Shown in pieces: positions 26,483 through 36,300 of a DNA stretch of 64,000 nt. The stretch comes from G963678095 sp963678095. Its GTDB lineage: Bacteria > Bacillota > Negativicutes > Selenomonadales > Selenomonadaceae. The position numbers were made by a program, and so were the translations under genes. Location of the stretch: contig OY782746.1 of the NCBI GenBank assembly GCA_963678095.2, positions 248,001 to 312,000 on the forward strand. The letters are read 5' to 3'. Every line of letters begins with the position of its first letter. Within the stretch, counting starts at the first letter, position 1. The notes under the pieces were generated by a model, which ran no database searches, was not told where the DNA came from, and was given only the letters and a program-made list of their open reading frames with translations.

Positions 26483-27100
26483 TCACCATTCTACCACATT
26501 ATACATTACCGAGCCACCCTTAAAATTCGTCCCACTGAAATGCGCCAGGGCTTCAACTCGCCCTTGTTCATAACCGATCGTTTCGTATGCTGTGCTATCA
26601 ACCACAGTCACACCAGCTTTGATACGGTGATCTTTGCGTAAATCAATTTTATAAACATCGACTTTCTGCTGATCCGCCGGCAGCACCTGTCCGGATGCAT
26701 CTTTTGTGATCGGCGTCACAACGGTCCTGTCTGTCTTTTCCAAGGCCGCCGGTGGCAGTGTGGGATCATTTGCTGCAATCTGCTTTTCGACGATTGTCGC
26801 GGCCCGCTCTACGGTCGGAGCCGCGACGTAGTAATTGGCCACTGGCTGCGTTTTTCCGGCCTGCACTTTATCGAGGGATGTTTGCAGCAGCTTGGCGTTT
26901 TGCTCAGAGATATTGAGTTTGTTTTGTAAGGCGTTCACATTGTCGAGCAAGTCTTGAGATATCTGCACTGGCTGCTGATCTTCGGCCACTGCGGTCGCCC
27001 TGTGCTGTCCGATAAAATACGCCCCAACTAACAAAATGATAAAGGTGCCAGCAATAAGCGGCACCTTGTATTTTTTCACAAATTCTTTTATCTTATCCAT
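26483..27100 (-). CDS. Membrane-anchored lysis-cassette protein, candidate spanin
   Basis: The protein (205 residues from the ATG at 27100) has a short basic N-terminus, one transmembrane helix (about residues 13-30), then a helical, coiled-coil-prone stretch (LDNVNALQNKLNISEQNAKLLQ) and a C-terminal globular part. Topology is N-in, C-out. It is the last gene of the lysis cassette, after holin, amidase and a small tail-anchored protein. This layout resembles an inner-membrane spanin (Rz-like), which a phage of a diderm host would need to breach the outer membrane. No sequence family is recognised, so the role is inferred from position and topology. Confidence 0.55.
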   Translation of the reverse strand: MDKIKEFVKKYKVPLIAGTFIILLVGAYFIGQHRATAVAEDQQPVQISQDLLDNVNALQNKLNISEQNAKLLQTSLDKVQAGKTQPVANYYVAAPTVERAATIVEKQIAANDPTLPPAALEKTDRTVVTPITKDASGQVLPADQQKVDVYKIDLRKDHRIKAGVTVVDSTAYETIGYEQGRVEALAHFSGTNFKGGSVMYNVVEW

Positions 27101-27375
27101 CAAATCACCCCGAATACTCTGCCAGCAATCAAGGCTAAGAGGGCAATCCCTGTGGCCCGGGTAATGGCAACACCATATTTCTGTACAAAATTCTGTTCTG
27201 CAGCCTTTACCTGCCCAGCAAGCTCGTCGACGGCAGCCGCTGCCTCGGCTTTTAGCACATCAATATTTGCCTGGATAGTTGCGATCTGGTCAGCAAACAA
27301 TTCTTCCCCGCCGGCTTTCAGCTGCACGATGGCAGCCTGCATTTTTTCAATGTCCATTTTGATTTTTTCGTTCAT
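27100..27375 (-). CDS. Small tail-anchored lysis-cassette protein
   Basis: The 91 residues form a long amphipathic, Ala-rich helix ending in a C-terminal hydrophobic segment (VAITRATGIALLALIAGRVFGVI covers the last 23 residues). GGAGG lies 7 bases before the ATG. The stop overlaps the next gene as TGATG. It could be a second holin-like or antiholin protein, or a partner of the candidate spanin. No family is recognised. Confidence 0.6.
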   Translation of the reverse strand: MNEKIKMDIEKMQAAIVQLKAGGEELFADQIATIQANIDVLKAEAAAAVDELAGQVKAAEQNFVQKYGVAITRATGIALLALIAGRVFGVI

Positions 27376-27929
27376 TTCGATTCCTCCATTTTAATTTGAT
27401 AGTCTGTAATCCCTCGAGCGATTGCACGGGAAAAATCATCCGCCCGATCCCGGAGCAAGGTTGCATCATCGTCCTGGTCGATAAAGGCCATTTCGACAAG
27501 CACGGCTGGCATATTGGTATTGCGAAGTACGGCAAGATTCGGTCGGTCTTTGATGCCGCGGTCAACAGTTCCAAGAGCATCGACAATCTGCTGCTGGATC
27601 GACTCAGCTAAAACCTCAGATGCATCGCCATGCCGATATACTTCAACCTCGGTCCCCTGCGCCGACTGATTGGCCGCATTACAGTGCAGGCTGACAAATA
27701 CATCCGCCAGCGAATCATTGGCCATTTCGCATACACACGGATAAGCCGGAGATTCTCCTGCGAGATTATCCGACTGCAGGAGTTCGACTTCACAGCCGGC
27801 TGCCTCGAGATAGCCTTTGACCAATGTGCCGATATTCAACGCGACATAGCACTCCTGCAAATCAAGATTTCGATTTACGGCCCCAGAATCGATTCCTGGG
27901 GCATGTCCTGGGTTTAAAAATACTTTCAT
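27372..27929 (-). CDS. N-acetylmuramoyl-L-alanine amidase (Amidase_3 endolysin)
   Basis: This single-domain endolysin cleaves the amide link between muramic acid and the peptide stem. The zinc residues of Amidase_3 are visible: NPGH near residue 8, Glu in LDLQECYVAL, SLHCNAA, and the catalytic Glu in VLVEMAFID. It has 185 residues from the ATG at 27929, which has GAGAGG upstream. There is no signal peptide and no cell-wall-binding domain, as in endolysins of diderm hosts that need a holin to reach the wall. Confidence 0.9.
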   Translation of the reverse strand: MKVFLNPGHAPGIDSGAVNRNLDLQECYVALNIGTLVKGYLEAAGCEVELLQSDNLAGESPAYPCVCEMANDSLADVFVSLHCNAANQSAQGTEVEVYRHGDASEVLAESIQQQIVDALGTVDRGIKDRPNLAVLRNTNMPAVLVEMAFIDQDDDATLLRDRADDFSRAIARGITDYQIKMEESK

Positions 27930-27944
27930 AGATATCATCCTCTC

Positions 27945-28376
27945 TTATAGCTTGCGCTCTGTTTTTATTTGGGCTAATTTATCTCTGACGAAATAGGGGA
28001 ATAAGCTCCCCCAGCCGCCACGGTCCGCATTTTCGATGATGCTCACAAGTTCCAGCACGCCATAGCCGCAAATGGCCATATAGCGAAGGGTGGTGGTATT
28101 AAGCATCAAATCGGCTCCATAGAAAAAGGCAACGACTATAAAAATCGTTGCCTTTTTCAATATTCCTTTGAATCCGATCTGGCTAGAAAGCTGCTTTGTT
28201 TTCCACCCGGCATACATCCCTGTGATGTAGTCAAGTGAGACGAAAAACATCAGCATTTCGATCTGGACATCAAACCCGCCTATCGCCCGTGAGATTGCAG
28301 CTCCTGCAATTCCGGCAATAGCCAAGATTTTAAGCTCTGTTGTTGAGTACAAATTCAGTAAAAAGTTAAGTATCAT
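27945..28376 (-). CDS. Phage holin, Cph1/phage_holin_4 family
   Basis: The 143-residue membrane protein has about three hydrophobic helices and the family segment MFFVSLDYITGMYAGWKTKQLSSQIGFKGILKK (about residues 44-76). The amidase gene follows by 16 bases. It should permeabilise the inner membrane and release the endolysin. Confidence 0.9.
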   Translation of the reverse strand: MILNFLLNLYSTTELKILAIAGIAGAAISRAIGGFDVQIEMLMFFVSLDYITGMYAGWKTKQLSSQIGFKGILKKATIFIVVAFFYGADLMLNTTTLRYMAICGYGVLELVSIIENADRGGWGSLFPYFVRDKLAQIKTERKL

Positions 28377-28394
28377 GTTATCATCCTTTCGATT

Positions 28395-28550
28395 TTATGC
28401 GGCTTTTTCAGCGGCCAGTTTTTCAGCGACCAGCATCTGATATTCATCCGGCACGACCGGTAGGCTATTCGTATTGCCATCCGCAGAGATCGCATATTTG
28501 CCGCCTTTGACAAGTAGAGCATACACCGGCACCATATATTTATAGATCAT
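28395..28550 (-). CDS. Small phage protein (51 aa)
   Basis: A short ATG frame reads MIYKYMVPVYALLVKGGKYA and ends in an Ala/Lys-rich helix. Its start overlaps the stop of the upstream gene by four bases (ATGA), and it fills the gap before the holin. Comparable small proteins occur between tail fibre and holin genes in Firmicutes phages. Function unknown. Confidence 0.65.
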   Translation of the reverse strand: MIYKYMVPVYALLVKGGKYAISADGNTNSLPVVPDEYQMLVAEKLAAEKAA

Positions 28551-28855
28551 TTCGAGACACCCCCTTCCAGCTTTGCAAGTCTCGTCTCCTGGGCAGCGAG
28601 TGCTTCGGCAATTGCTAATAGGGATGGATCGACGGGCTCGACATCTTTGACTGGCGTAGCCACTGCCGGCAACTCACATGCGACAATTTTTTGTGTTGCA
28701 ACATCGACTTTTCGCAAGCCTTGATGATTCATGCAATCTTGATGTGCGCCTTCGTCGATTTCGATATGCGGTTCCGGGATATTTGCATAAGCGATATCGT
28801 CGGGATAAAATCCTTTAATTGCGCCTGTTGTGGAATCGTAATTTACTTTTATCAT
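28547..28855 (-). CDS. Tail-fibre-associated hypothetical protein
   Basis: The 102-residue protein starts MIKVNYDSTTGAIKGFYPDD, a pattern common in small proteins encoded just after phage tail fibres, and ends in a coiled-coil-prone helix (LLAIAEALAAQETRLAKLEGG). It may be a fibre assembly or attachment factor. Function is not known. Confidence 0.65.
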   Translation of the reverse strand: MIKVNYDSTTGAIKGFYPDDIAYANIPEPHIEIDEGAHQDCMNHQGLRKVDVATQKIVACELPAVATPVKDVEPVDPSLLAIAEALAAQETRLAKLEGGVSK

Positions 28856-28866
28856 GATTTACCTCC

Positions 28867-30360
28867 TTAATATCCTATTGCGAACCAGTATACTAATTCG
28901 CTACTAATAGAACCGTTATAAGTAGTTACCAGCATATTAGCAGCTGTTTTACTTATAGATGATATTTCTACAAAACACCCAGGATTCGGATTGCCATTTG
29001 CATTTGCGGTTACCACTGCGCAAGAATTAGGAAAAGAAATTGGAAACGTTACCGAAAGGTTAGGGACTCCCGTGCCATTAGATGTCGCTTGGCCCCATTG
29101 TAAAATCAAGCCACCTTGTAACTTTTTATATCCATTAGTTCCCAATACTTGTGCAAAATCAGCCGCATATGTTGTTTTATCAACTTTGCCAGCAACATCA
29201 TTCGCCAACGCCGTAAGATCGACAAGTCCCGGATTTGTCTCAGCATCAAACGCTTTGACGCAGTAGAGCACCTTAATTGTTTTCGGCCTTGTTTCCGTTC
29301 CACCGGTTGATCCAGTTATATGCCCAGTTTGTGAAGTTGCATCTGTCTGCGCGGCAGTTGTGTCAGAAACGCTGTTAGCAACTCCTCCGCCTTGCATATT
29401 ATCATAATCATGCGTATGGCTTTTAAACATATCCACTTGCCATGTTCCAACGTCAGCCGCCGCACCACCACGCATATAATCAAGCAATCGCGGCAGTCTG
29501 AAAGTCGTTGATCCGTCCCCTGTAGAATATGCACCGACAGACGTTTGTGCTGTAGCCTGTGCCTGCCAATCTGCATCACTGATAAGAGGTGCTCCACTTG
29601 ATTGTACCCATGCCCATAAGTCCGGATACGTCGCACGACTGACCAAAGCACCTGTATCAAGGGCAAGCTCTCCGGCTTCTGCCTTTTTCGACAGACGTGC
29701 GGTAATTGTCCCGATCGGCACGCCACCGGCTTTTTTAAGTGCTGCGCGAATATCGGGATGCGCATCGGTGTCAGAGTTATGGGTGCCTACAGCCGTAGCG
29801 GTTGTTGCAGCTGCATTTTCTGCATTTGTCGCGCTTGCGGCAGCAGCGATTTGACTTGCAATAGCTGCTGCTGCTGAACTAGAAGCGGCCTTTTGATTGT
29901 TGGCGGCTTCTGCTGCAGAACTTATTGCTGCCGCCACGTTGGTGTTAAGTTCCGACATTAATTCGTCTGGGCTTGCGCTGGAGGATATTTGCGTTTTGAC
30001 CGCGCGGCTGATCTGTTCCGCCTGCTCCTGCACAATCTCGGTCAACTTGTCAAAACTGGCCTCCAGTGTTTCCGGGTAAAGCGCCCCCTGGTTGGTGAGG
30101 TCAGTTGCCTGGGTCTTGGCGGTTTCACGGTAAAGCGTGATTTTTGTTGTTGCCGGAATCGGGTCTGCTGTTTTTGGGTATACGACATTTTGCGCCACGG
30201 GGTCCACAGTGTAGTCTGTCGACGGGACCAGCGTTTCCGCCCCGTTCACGGTCAGCTTAACTTTGATCTGGGATGTGTCCGTGTACGAAAAAGGAATGGG
30301 CCAGTTTCGCGCTGTCCCATTCCCTGTATATGTCTGTTTCACTACTAAATTACTTATCAT
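28867..30360 (-). CDS. T7-type tail fibre with collar-like and gp53-like domains
   Basis: The 497-residue protein begins with a T7 gp17-like N-terminal attachment domain (about 1-125, YTGNGTARNWPIPFSY). An Ala-rich coiled coil follows (130-200), then a phage collar-like domain (about 212-320, ending FRLPRLLDYMRGG and the HTHDYD metal motif at 315-320). The C-terminus (about 410-497, GGLILQWGQ ... YWFAIGY) matches the gp53-like receptor-binding domain of many fibres. The start overlaps the stop of the ejection protein by four bases. No retroelement that could diversify it is nearby. Confidence 0.9.
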   Translation of the reverse strand: MISNLVVKQTYTGNGTARNWPIPFSYTDTSQIKVKLTVNGAETLVPSTDYTVDPVAQNVVYPKTADPIPATTKITLYRETAKTQATDLTNQGALYPETLEASFDKLTEIVQEQAEQISRAVKTQISSSASPDELMSELNTNVAAAISSAAEAANNQKAASSSAAAAIASQIAAAASATNAENAAATTATAVGTHNSDTDAHPDIRAALKKAGGVPIGTITARLSKKAEAGELALDTGALVSRATYPDLWAWVQSSGAPLISDADWQAQATAQTSVGAYSTGDGSTTFRLPRLLDYMRGGAAADVGTWQVDMFKSHTHDYDNMQGGGVANSVSDTTAAQTDATSQTGHITGSTGGTETRPKTIKVLYCVKAFDAETNPGLVDLTALANDVAGKVDKTTYAADFAQVLGTNGYKKLQGGLILQWGQATSNGTGVPNLSVTFPISFPNSCAVVTANANGNPNPGCFVEISSISKTAANMLVTTYNGSISSELVYWFAIGY

Positions 30361-33300
30361 TTATTGTAATGCCTCCTCGATATGAAGTCAGCCACAGCGG
30401 CGTCACCCTTGCCATTTAAATAATCCAGGGCGTTAAAGGCCCATGCGTTTATACGGGTCGGGTAGCCAACAGCATAGGCTGTTGAATTGGCAAGTGCCTC
30501 AGTAAGTTTCTGCCCTGCGTCGCGGTCGTTTGGTTTGGCGTTGAAGTATTTTACAACAGCCTCACCAGACCCGACGATTTTCTGTATAGTGTCCTCTACC
30601 GGTGAAAAACTGTAGGAGTCATACTGTCCGAGCATACGATTTACGCCATAAGACGCTGCGCTGCCGAGGACCGGAACCGTCCCAAACGGCTGCGTAAGTG
30701 CGCCCGACGCAAAGTTTTTCAGCTGGTTTTCTTCCTCTTTCTTCTTGTCCTTCGTGCGAGTATTGCTAAGACCAGCTTTGACCACGCCACCCCATACGCC
30801 AGGGATTACCCAACCATATAAGGCTGCCCGTAGCATCGTATTCGTGGCCGCTACTTTATTGCCGCCCGCCCAGTTCTCCTGGGCGAGTTTCGTGTCTACC
30901 CAAAAACGGTTAAACAGCCCACTATACCATGTATAGAACATAGTCATTAGCTTTTTAGCCTCCGGCCCACGCTGCATAGCAACGAGCCCAGCCTTTGACC
31001 CGTCTGCTGTTGTCCGGCGAATAAGCCCGTCAGCCTCCATCACAGCATCACGGTCAGCCATACCTTCCGCCAGGGCTTTGCTGTATGCCTTTTGCCATAG
31101 TGGGTAAGTGATTGCACCATCTGCCACAGCATCGAGCATATACCAGAACTTTTCTGCTTTGTTGTGCAGATCCTTATTGTCAAACACGTTCCGGGAGAAG
31201 TCCGCAATATCGCGATCAAGGAACGATAAACGCTCACGCATCATCGCTGACTTATCGTCGACAAAGGCTTTCTGCTCTTTCCAGTTGCCCCGGTAGTATT
31301 CAGCCATTGCTTTGCCAGTATCCGCTATACCAAATTGCCAAAAGGCTTGCACCACGTTGATAGGCAAATCTTCAAACAGGGCCTTGATACGGATACCAAG
31401 CGCCGCCCTGGTCGTGTTCCGGCGAAGCCCCCGAAGGACTTTTTCAATCGATCCTATCGGGTCTGATTGGTCAGATGCAATATTTTTCAACCAGTTCATC
31501 ATTTCGTTATGCGTTTTTACACCAATGGTTGATGCTATTCCGCTTTTAACCTGGTCATTGTTCAAGAGTCGGTTTACATCAATGATGGCTTTGCGCATAT
31601 TAAGATCATAAATCACATTGTTTAAATGGTTTGTTAAAACGGACCAGTCTAAGAGTACAGGCCGGGACAGCGTGCTTACGCGGTTCTCTGTATGCCCGTG
31701 CTGTGTTTGTGCTCTGGTTGCAGGATTTGAAATATAGAGTGCGTTTAAAGCCTCTTGCGTTTTGTGAGCCTCTACGCTTTTCGACGGATCATAGGCTAGA
31801 GGATAATAGCCGCCTTTAAGGTCCAAGGCCTTGCCGTCCTTCGTCACAATCTGAAACGGGAGCGCGTCAACCATTTTAGGGTCAATGCCTGTGATAGATA
31901 ACTCATGCTGCCGGACTTCCGGCGCATAGGTGTTGAGATAGTCCCAAACATTTTGGACAAAGTTCCAGTGCTTTTCGGATAACTCGCTCAATACTCTGGC
32001 CACTTTTGCGTCAGCATCGTGGGTTTCAAAATCCTCCAGGCGTCTACCCTGCTGATCCTTGTCTAAGAAATACCCACGGCGTATACGATCACGGTTCCCC
32101 TCGTTACCCCAGTTCAATGCCATTTGCACGATCTCGGCCATGGACAAGTCGTTTTTCATAAAATCAAAATGCACTTTGTCTTTGCCCATCTGCGCAATTT
32201 CTTTTGGCGAAAAGCCTGTCTTGTCCATGAGATCTTTGAACTCTACCGACATTCTCTCAACGCGCGTATGGTAGCCGTCAAGCGCGTTATAGATAGGCCA
32301 CAAAACATATTTTGTCATAGGACCTGTTTTGCCACCGTCGATTACTCGGCAGAAACTTTCCATCTTGACCAGGGAAGTATTGAACATATCCGGGATTCTT
32401 CCGAGCCGATCAAGGATAGACAACTCCGCTTTACCAGCAGCGAAGTCGCTAGTGTACCGCTGCACTTTTTCACCCAGCGTGCTGCTGATCTCAGCAATAC
32501 GTTCTTTCATTGTTTCGGTCCTGTCGTCTGCCAGGGCTTTGTCCATGATCTTGCCGACGTGCTTAATGGACTTCACGCTGTCTTTAAGGTCACGCATTTC
32601 TGGCAGGTTAAGGCGTGTATAGTGCCGGTTCGTCGTATCGCCCAGGACGCTGTCCGCGATCTGCGGGTAGAAATAATTCTGCTTGCAGTCCTCAACAAAG
32701 TCATGGAGCGTTAAGACGTTCTGCGGATCAAGTGGCGCGATAGGCTCCCGGCGAATAAGATTATGCTGATAGAGTAGATTGTCGATCTGCCGGTTAAATT
32801 CGTGCGGGATTCCTTTCATATCGTTGCCACGCTTATCAAAGGTATTGAAAAAGCGCATTAGGCCACTGATCTCTTTTTCCGCTTTCGATGCAGCCATTGC
32901 CAGGGCATGACTTAAAACTTCTTGATCCTTAAAGCGAAGGGCTGCCGTATAGTCGCCCTTGCGCAAGGCTTTGTCTGCATCCTTACCCGCTTTGACAGAT
33001 TGCTGAATGTACTTTTTCCAGTTGCCAGACTCTCCTATAGGCTTACTCTCAATCAGCCGCACCGCAGCCTCGCGCGCAGCCCTGGCGTTAAGCCTTCCCT
33101 GGCGTACCATATCCTCCTGCTGCTTTGCCGTCTTAGCGTCTGCGATCTTCTGCTGGGCCTCGTCAAGTTTGGCTTGTACCGGCTTTGCCCCTTCGTTCTG
33201 GTCCTTTGCTTTCTGCCAGTCGGCTGCAAGTTTTTCCTTGTTCTTGGCCTCCAGGTCAGCCATAGCCTTTTTGATTGCCTCGGCCTCAATAGCCACAGCC

Positions 33301-36300
33301 TCCAGACTATAGTCATTATGCACAGCCTTGATTGCCTCGTCGTGCATGTTGCCGATTTCCTGCTGTTTAAAGTCTGCCATTTTAGCAGCCACGCGTTTGT
33401 TCAGTTCCTCGCCAAAAGGCTTGTTATTGGCAATGGCTTGCCGCAGATCGTCGCCAGACTGAAAACCGTAAATGTCGGCTATATCGTCAAGCGTAAACTT
33501 CCCATCCTTCGATAAAAAATGATTCGGAACAGCGCCTTTTCCATAGCGGGACTCTGTAGCCTCGCGGTTCAGTTTCAGCGGACCGCCGTTGTCCTTTACA
33601 AACTCAGCACCGGGGCTTTCTGGTGGAAGGTCTTTCTCGTACTCCATAGCCTCACGCGCCATGTAGAGTGGTTCTTGCGTGCGCATTTTACGCGATTCGT
33701 CTGCGATTGCTTTTTTCTCTACTTCTACCAGGCGTTTTTTAAACTCTGGCTGCATATCAGCGAGGGCTTTATCGTACATGGTTTTTTGTGCCTGCTCGTG
33801 CGCCTTGGTCAGTGTAGATACATATTGTTTCATAGAAGCCAGCCCCATGCTCTTTCCGCCCATAAGTCTTTCGGATCCATAAAACATTTCTGCTTGCGCA
33901 ATCTGTTCATCACTGGCCAGCATACGATCAAACACCTGCCGGACATCATCGTTGATTTCATAGCCTTGCCCGGTCAGTTGCTTATAAATATTTTTCAGCC
34001 ATGTCTTGAATTTATCAAACACACCAACAAGTTCAAGGCTCGGCGCTTTCCCTTCGGACAGATATTTTTCCCAGGCATCAGCAATTTTTTCATGTTGAGC
34101 GCGTGACCAATCCTCACCTTTATTCCCGGCAAAATCTTGCAGGGCCTTATAATCTTTTGCAACGTCTGCTTTGGCGGTATTACTGGCAACGGCTTCATGG
34201 TAAAGGTGTACGAAGTGATGCATCATTTCATGAGATAGACTGGAATAATTCGCATTTTTATAGAGTTCAATTACGCCTTTGCCTGTTCCAGTAGGAGTAT
34301 ATGATGCAAGGGGATCTGTATTGGTTTGGAATAATTTTCCCCCATTGCTTTTTGCGCTCTGATCTGCTATATTTGAAGTATCAGAAGCCCCTGCTCCCTC
34401 AATGGAGGATCTTTCATTGAGCGTAGAATCGGAAGGTCCGACGTCCTCCGATTTCATCAGGGGCTTCTTTTCTTTTTCAAATCCAGTTAGTAGCCAGGTT
34501 CTTTTTTCTCCATCCCATGTAAGCCGAACTACGGCGAGCATATCCCCTAAAGAAAAATACACCCGATCTTTAAATTTCCCAATCTCAGCGGTTCCTTTTG
34601 AAATAACCTCTGGGATTTTATTTAAAGCGTCAGGGTGTTTTTTTAATATCTTGGCTATGCCAAAACCGTTTTCAAAATTCTTATCTGCAGTCCCTTGATC
34701 TCCCCACACAAAATCAATCCAGCCAGTTTCTGGCCGGTACATAGCTGCATCGACATCGGATTTTTTTTCTAATACATTTTTAATAGCATCTTCGCCGCGC
34801 TTTAGATTATCATCGAGTGCGGCCTTTTTTTCGCCAGTATTGTAAGAAAACTCTTTTCCGTTATGGATAACAATCGCATCGCCTCGCAGATCCGGTGGGG
34901 TATCTCTCCGATCACTCATAGACAGGTCTGACCGCTCTGAGCTGTCCCGCGCCTCAATCTCGCCCGCAAGCCTCTCATATCCATCTTCACCTAAAACACG
35001 AGATTCGCTTATAGATGTTTCGGGACTTCCGCCGCTAGCGAACTTTTCTCGTTGCTGTATAGCGTGCTGGATTTCATGAAGCAGAGTTTCTTGTTTCTCT
35101 TTATCCGTCATATTTTCATTAAGAAAAATCTCGTTAGTATCCCTGTCGTATGCACCTTTGATATTTTCGTCAACAGGAGCAACCGTTACACGAACGGACC
35201 GAAGATCTGGATAGGCTTTATATAAATCGGGATGCGAAAAAACTTCGTCAAGGTTTGCGGTCATTTCTTCCGGAGCCTTGTATGATGCTTTGCTGTCGTC
35301 AATTTCGTAACGCCATTTGTTATCCATTCCCTTAAACCAACCGGTTTTTTGACGGATGTCTTCGTTGCTCACTCCGCTTTGTTCCAGTCGCTTTGCTTGG
35401 TTTAAGTTAAGGTGATCTGCAGATGCTGATCTTTCTCCTGCGTATTGATAAAGCAGCGGATTTTTTGATGGAACATTTAGCTTTTTGACAGTTAATTGTC
35501 TTAGTGCTTCGCTTGCGTTTGGAATACCGAGAGCATCAAAAACACCTCGATCGTCTGCTCGATTAAACATCGCATAAATAAGGTTCGCCTGTTTCTCCAA
35601 AACTTTTTCGTTCTTGGCATCCGGATAAGCCGCGCGCGCTGCGTTCATAGCCTCCGTGTAGAGGTCACTCGCTTTGTCCACGGTCTTTCCTTCAGCTGCA
35701 TCAACAATCGACTGCATACGCTCTTGGCTATCTGCGACGGCTGTCTCTTTCTCGCGAGCTGTGAAGTCCTCACCGCCGATTTTAACGTCCGGCATAAGAC
35801 CATCATAATGCTCGGTATTCGCAAAGGTCTTGGCGAAGTCCCCAGATTTTATCGCAATGTCGCCACCCGTGGCGATTGCCTCAGCTGCATCTTGTGGACT
35901 GACGCCTGCCTTTTCCGCCATTGCAACCGCAGCCGTTTCGTCCTCTGGCATTTTTTCCTGCCAATACCGTACCCACTCATTTGCTGGGATTCGCATTTCT
36001 TCCGCCGGCGTATTCTTTGTGATGTTGTTTACAAAATCAGCCATAGCCTCCGGCGATCTCTGCGCTGTCTTGCTTTCCTCTACAGCGGATTTAATATCTG
36101 CCATAGCCTGCTGTGCGTCGTATTTGCGTTCTTTCGCAAGGTCGAATGGCAAGCGTATGGCGCCTGCACCAGCGCCCATAACGAGGGCTGTCGGTAGGAA
36201 GTTTGCCGCGCCTTCTCCGATCTGCTGCAAAACGCCCGGCTCTTTGCTGTGGTCATAAGACAGGCCACTCAGCTGCTCCGCTGTCCGTTTTGCTGCGATG

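Noticed and set aside
28867..30360. Tail fibre as target of a diversity-generating retroelement, as in BPP-1
   Set aside because: No reverse transcriptase gene or template repeat was seen, and the fibre C-terminus is gp53-like, not a Mtd-type C-type lectin.
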